The translations under genes and the position numbers were made by a program. A model generated the notes under the pieces. The model was not told the DNA's origin, ran no database searches, and was given only the letters and a program-made list of their open reading frames with translations. From NCBI GenBank assembly GCA_947177605.1, contig CAMWUX010000086.1, forward strand, positions 1 to 5,765: a stretch of 5,765 nt of DNA. The letters are read 5' to 3'. Positions 5,619-5,765 of the stretch are shown piece after piece (the stretch's first letter is position 1; each line of letters starts with the position of its first letter). The stretch is from an uncultured Porphyromonadaceae bacterium (GTDB taxonomy: Bacteria; Bacteroidota; Bacteroidia; Bacteroidales; Muribaculaceae).

Positions 5619-5765
5619 GTGTTGGGTTCAATAAATCACGCTGCTCATAGGCCGATGCGGCCGCAATGAGGTCGGCATCCACTTCAATGGGTGTGGCAGT
5701 GGCCGGATCGAAGCCCGCGAGCACGGTGAGGCATCGGCATTTGGTAGCCTGCGAATCCATATCGA
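5614..5765 (-). CDS. C-terminal end of an unidentified gene (partial)
   Basis: An open frame enters from the right edge and ends with TGA at 5614-5616. It encodes 49 visible residues, including LTVLAGFDPATATPIEVDAD (12-31), and ends DLLNPTL. G and C are common at third positions, as in the neighbouring operon, whereas the other two minus-strand frames read as Arg/Pro-rich or stop earlier. An internal ATG near the edge could make it a tiny complete gene, but a truncated longer gene is more likely. I do not recognise the family. The stop codon lies in the -33 element of the operon promoter. Confidence 0.55.
   Translation of the reverse strand, partial: DMDSQATKCRCLTVLAGFDPATATPIEVDADLIAAASAYEQRDLLNPTL

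Overview
The window reads as a contig end from a high-G+C member of the Bacteroidota, most likely order Bacteroidales (a Muribaculaceae-like genome is my guess). Three things support this. The clearest promoter has the Bacteroidota form TTTG-N19-TAnnTTTG. A DUF2851 gene follows a lumazine synthase gene and a TPR gene. The isomerase is the short, SIS-only form known in Bacteroides. Every gene called lies on the minus strand, so transcription runs from right to left.

Bases 1-112 are not genomic. They hold a poly-C run, a T run and an almost complete Illumina Nextera P5 adapter with its i5 index. This is the reverse complement of read-through into adapter, poly-A and poly-G. Genomic sequence can start no earlier than base 113, and the first few hundred bases beyond it deserve caution.

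Bases 113-396 are an A+T-rich, gene-free flank. It contains a long A/T hairpin, a run of nine C, a short displaced copy of the 3' end of the DUF2851 gene, three tandem 10-base repeats and a 14-base repeat that recurs at 2122. Bases 397-2037 encode a 546-residue Schlafen/AlbA_2-type ATP-binding protein (COG2865-like) whose base composition is far more A+T-rich than that of its neighbours. It lies between direct copies of the DUF2851 3' end (255-288 and 2153-2186, 25 bases identical). This layout suggests an accessory cassette of about 1.9 kb inserted at the end of a housekeeping gene.

Bases 2153-5560 form a compact G+C-rich operon of four genes in transcription order: a SIS-domain sugar-phosphate isomerase (arabinose-5-phosphate isomerase type, Kdo/LPS precursor pathway), a TPR protein, ribH (riboflavin synthesis) and DUF2851. 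Gaps are 10 and 24 bases and the last pair overlaps by 13. One good promoter lies at 5588-5618. A partial gene of unknown function ends at 5614, inside that promoter, and runs off the right edge.

The part most worth a second look is the AlbA_2/ATPase cassette with its duplicated gene end. The rest looks like ordinary core genome.
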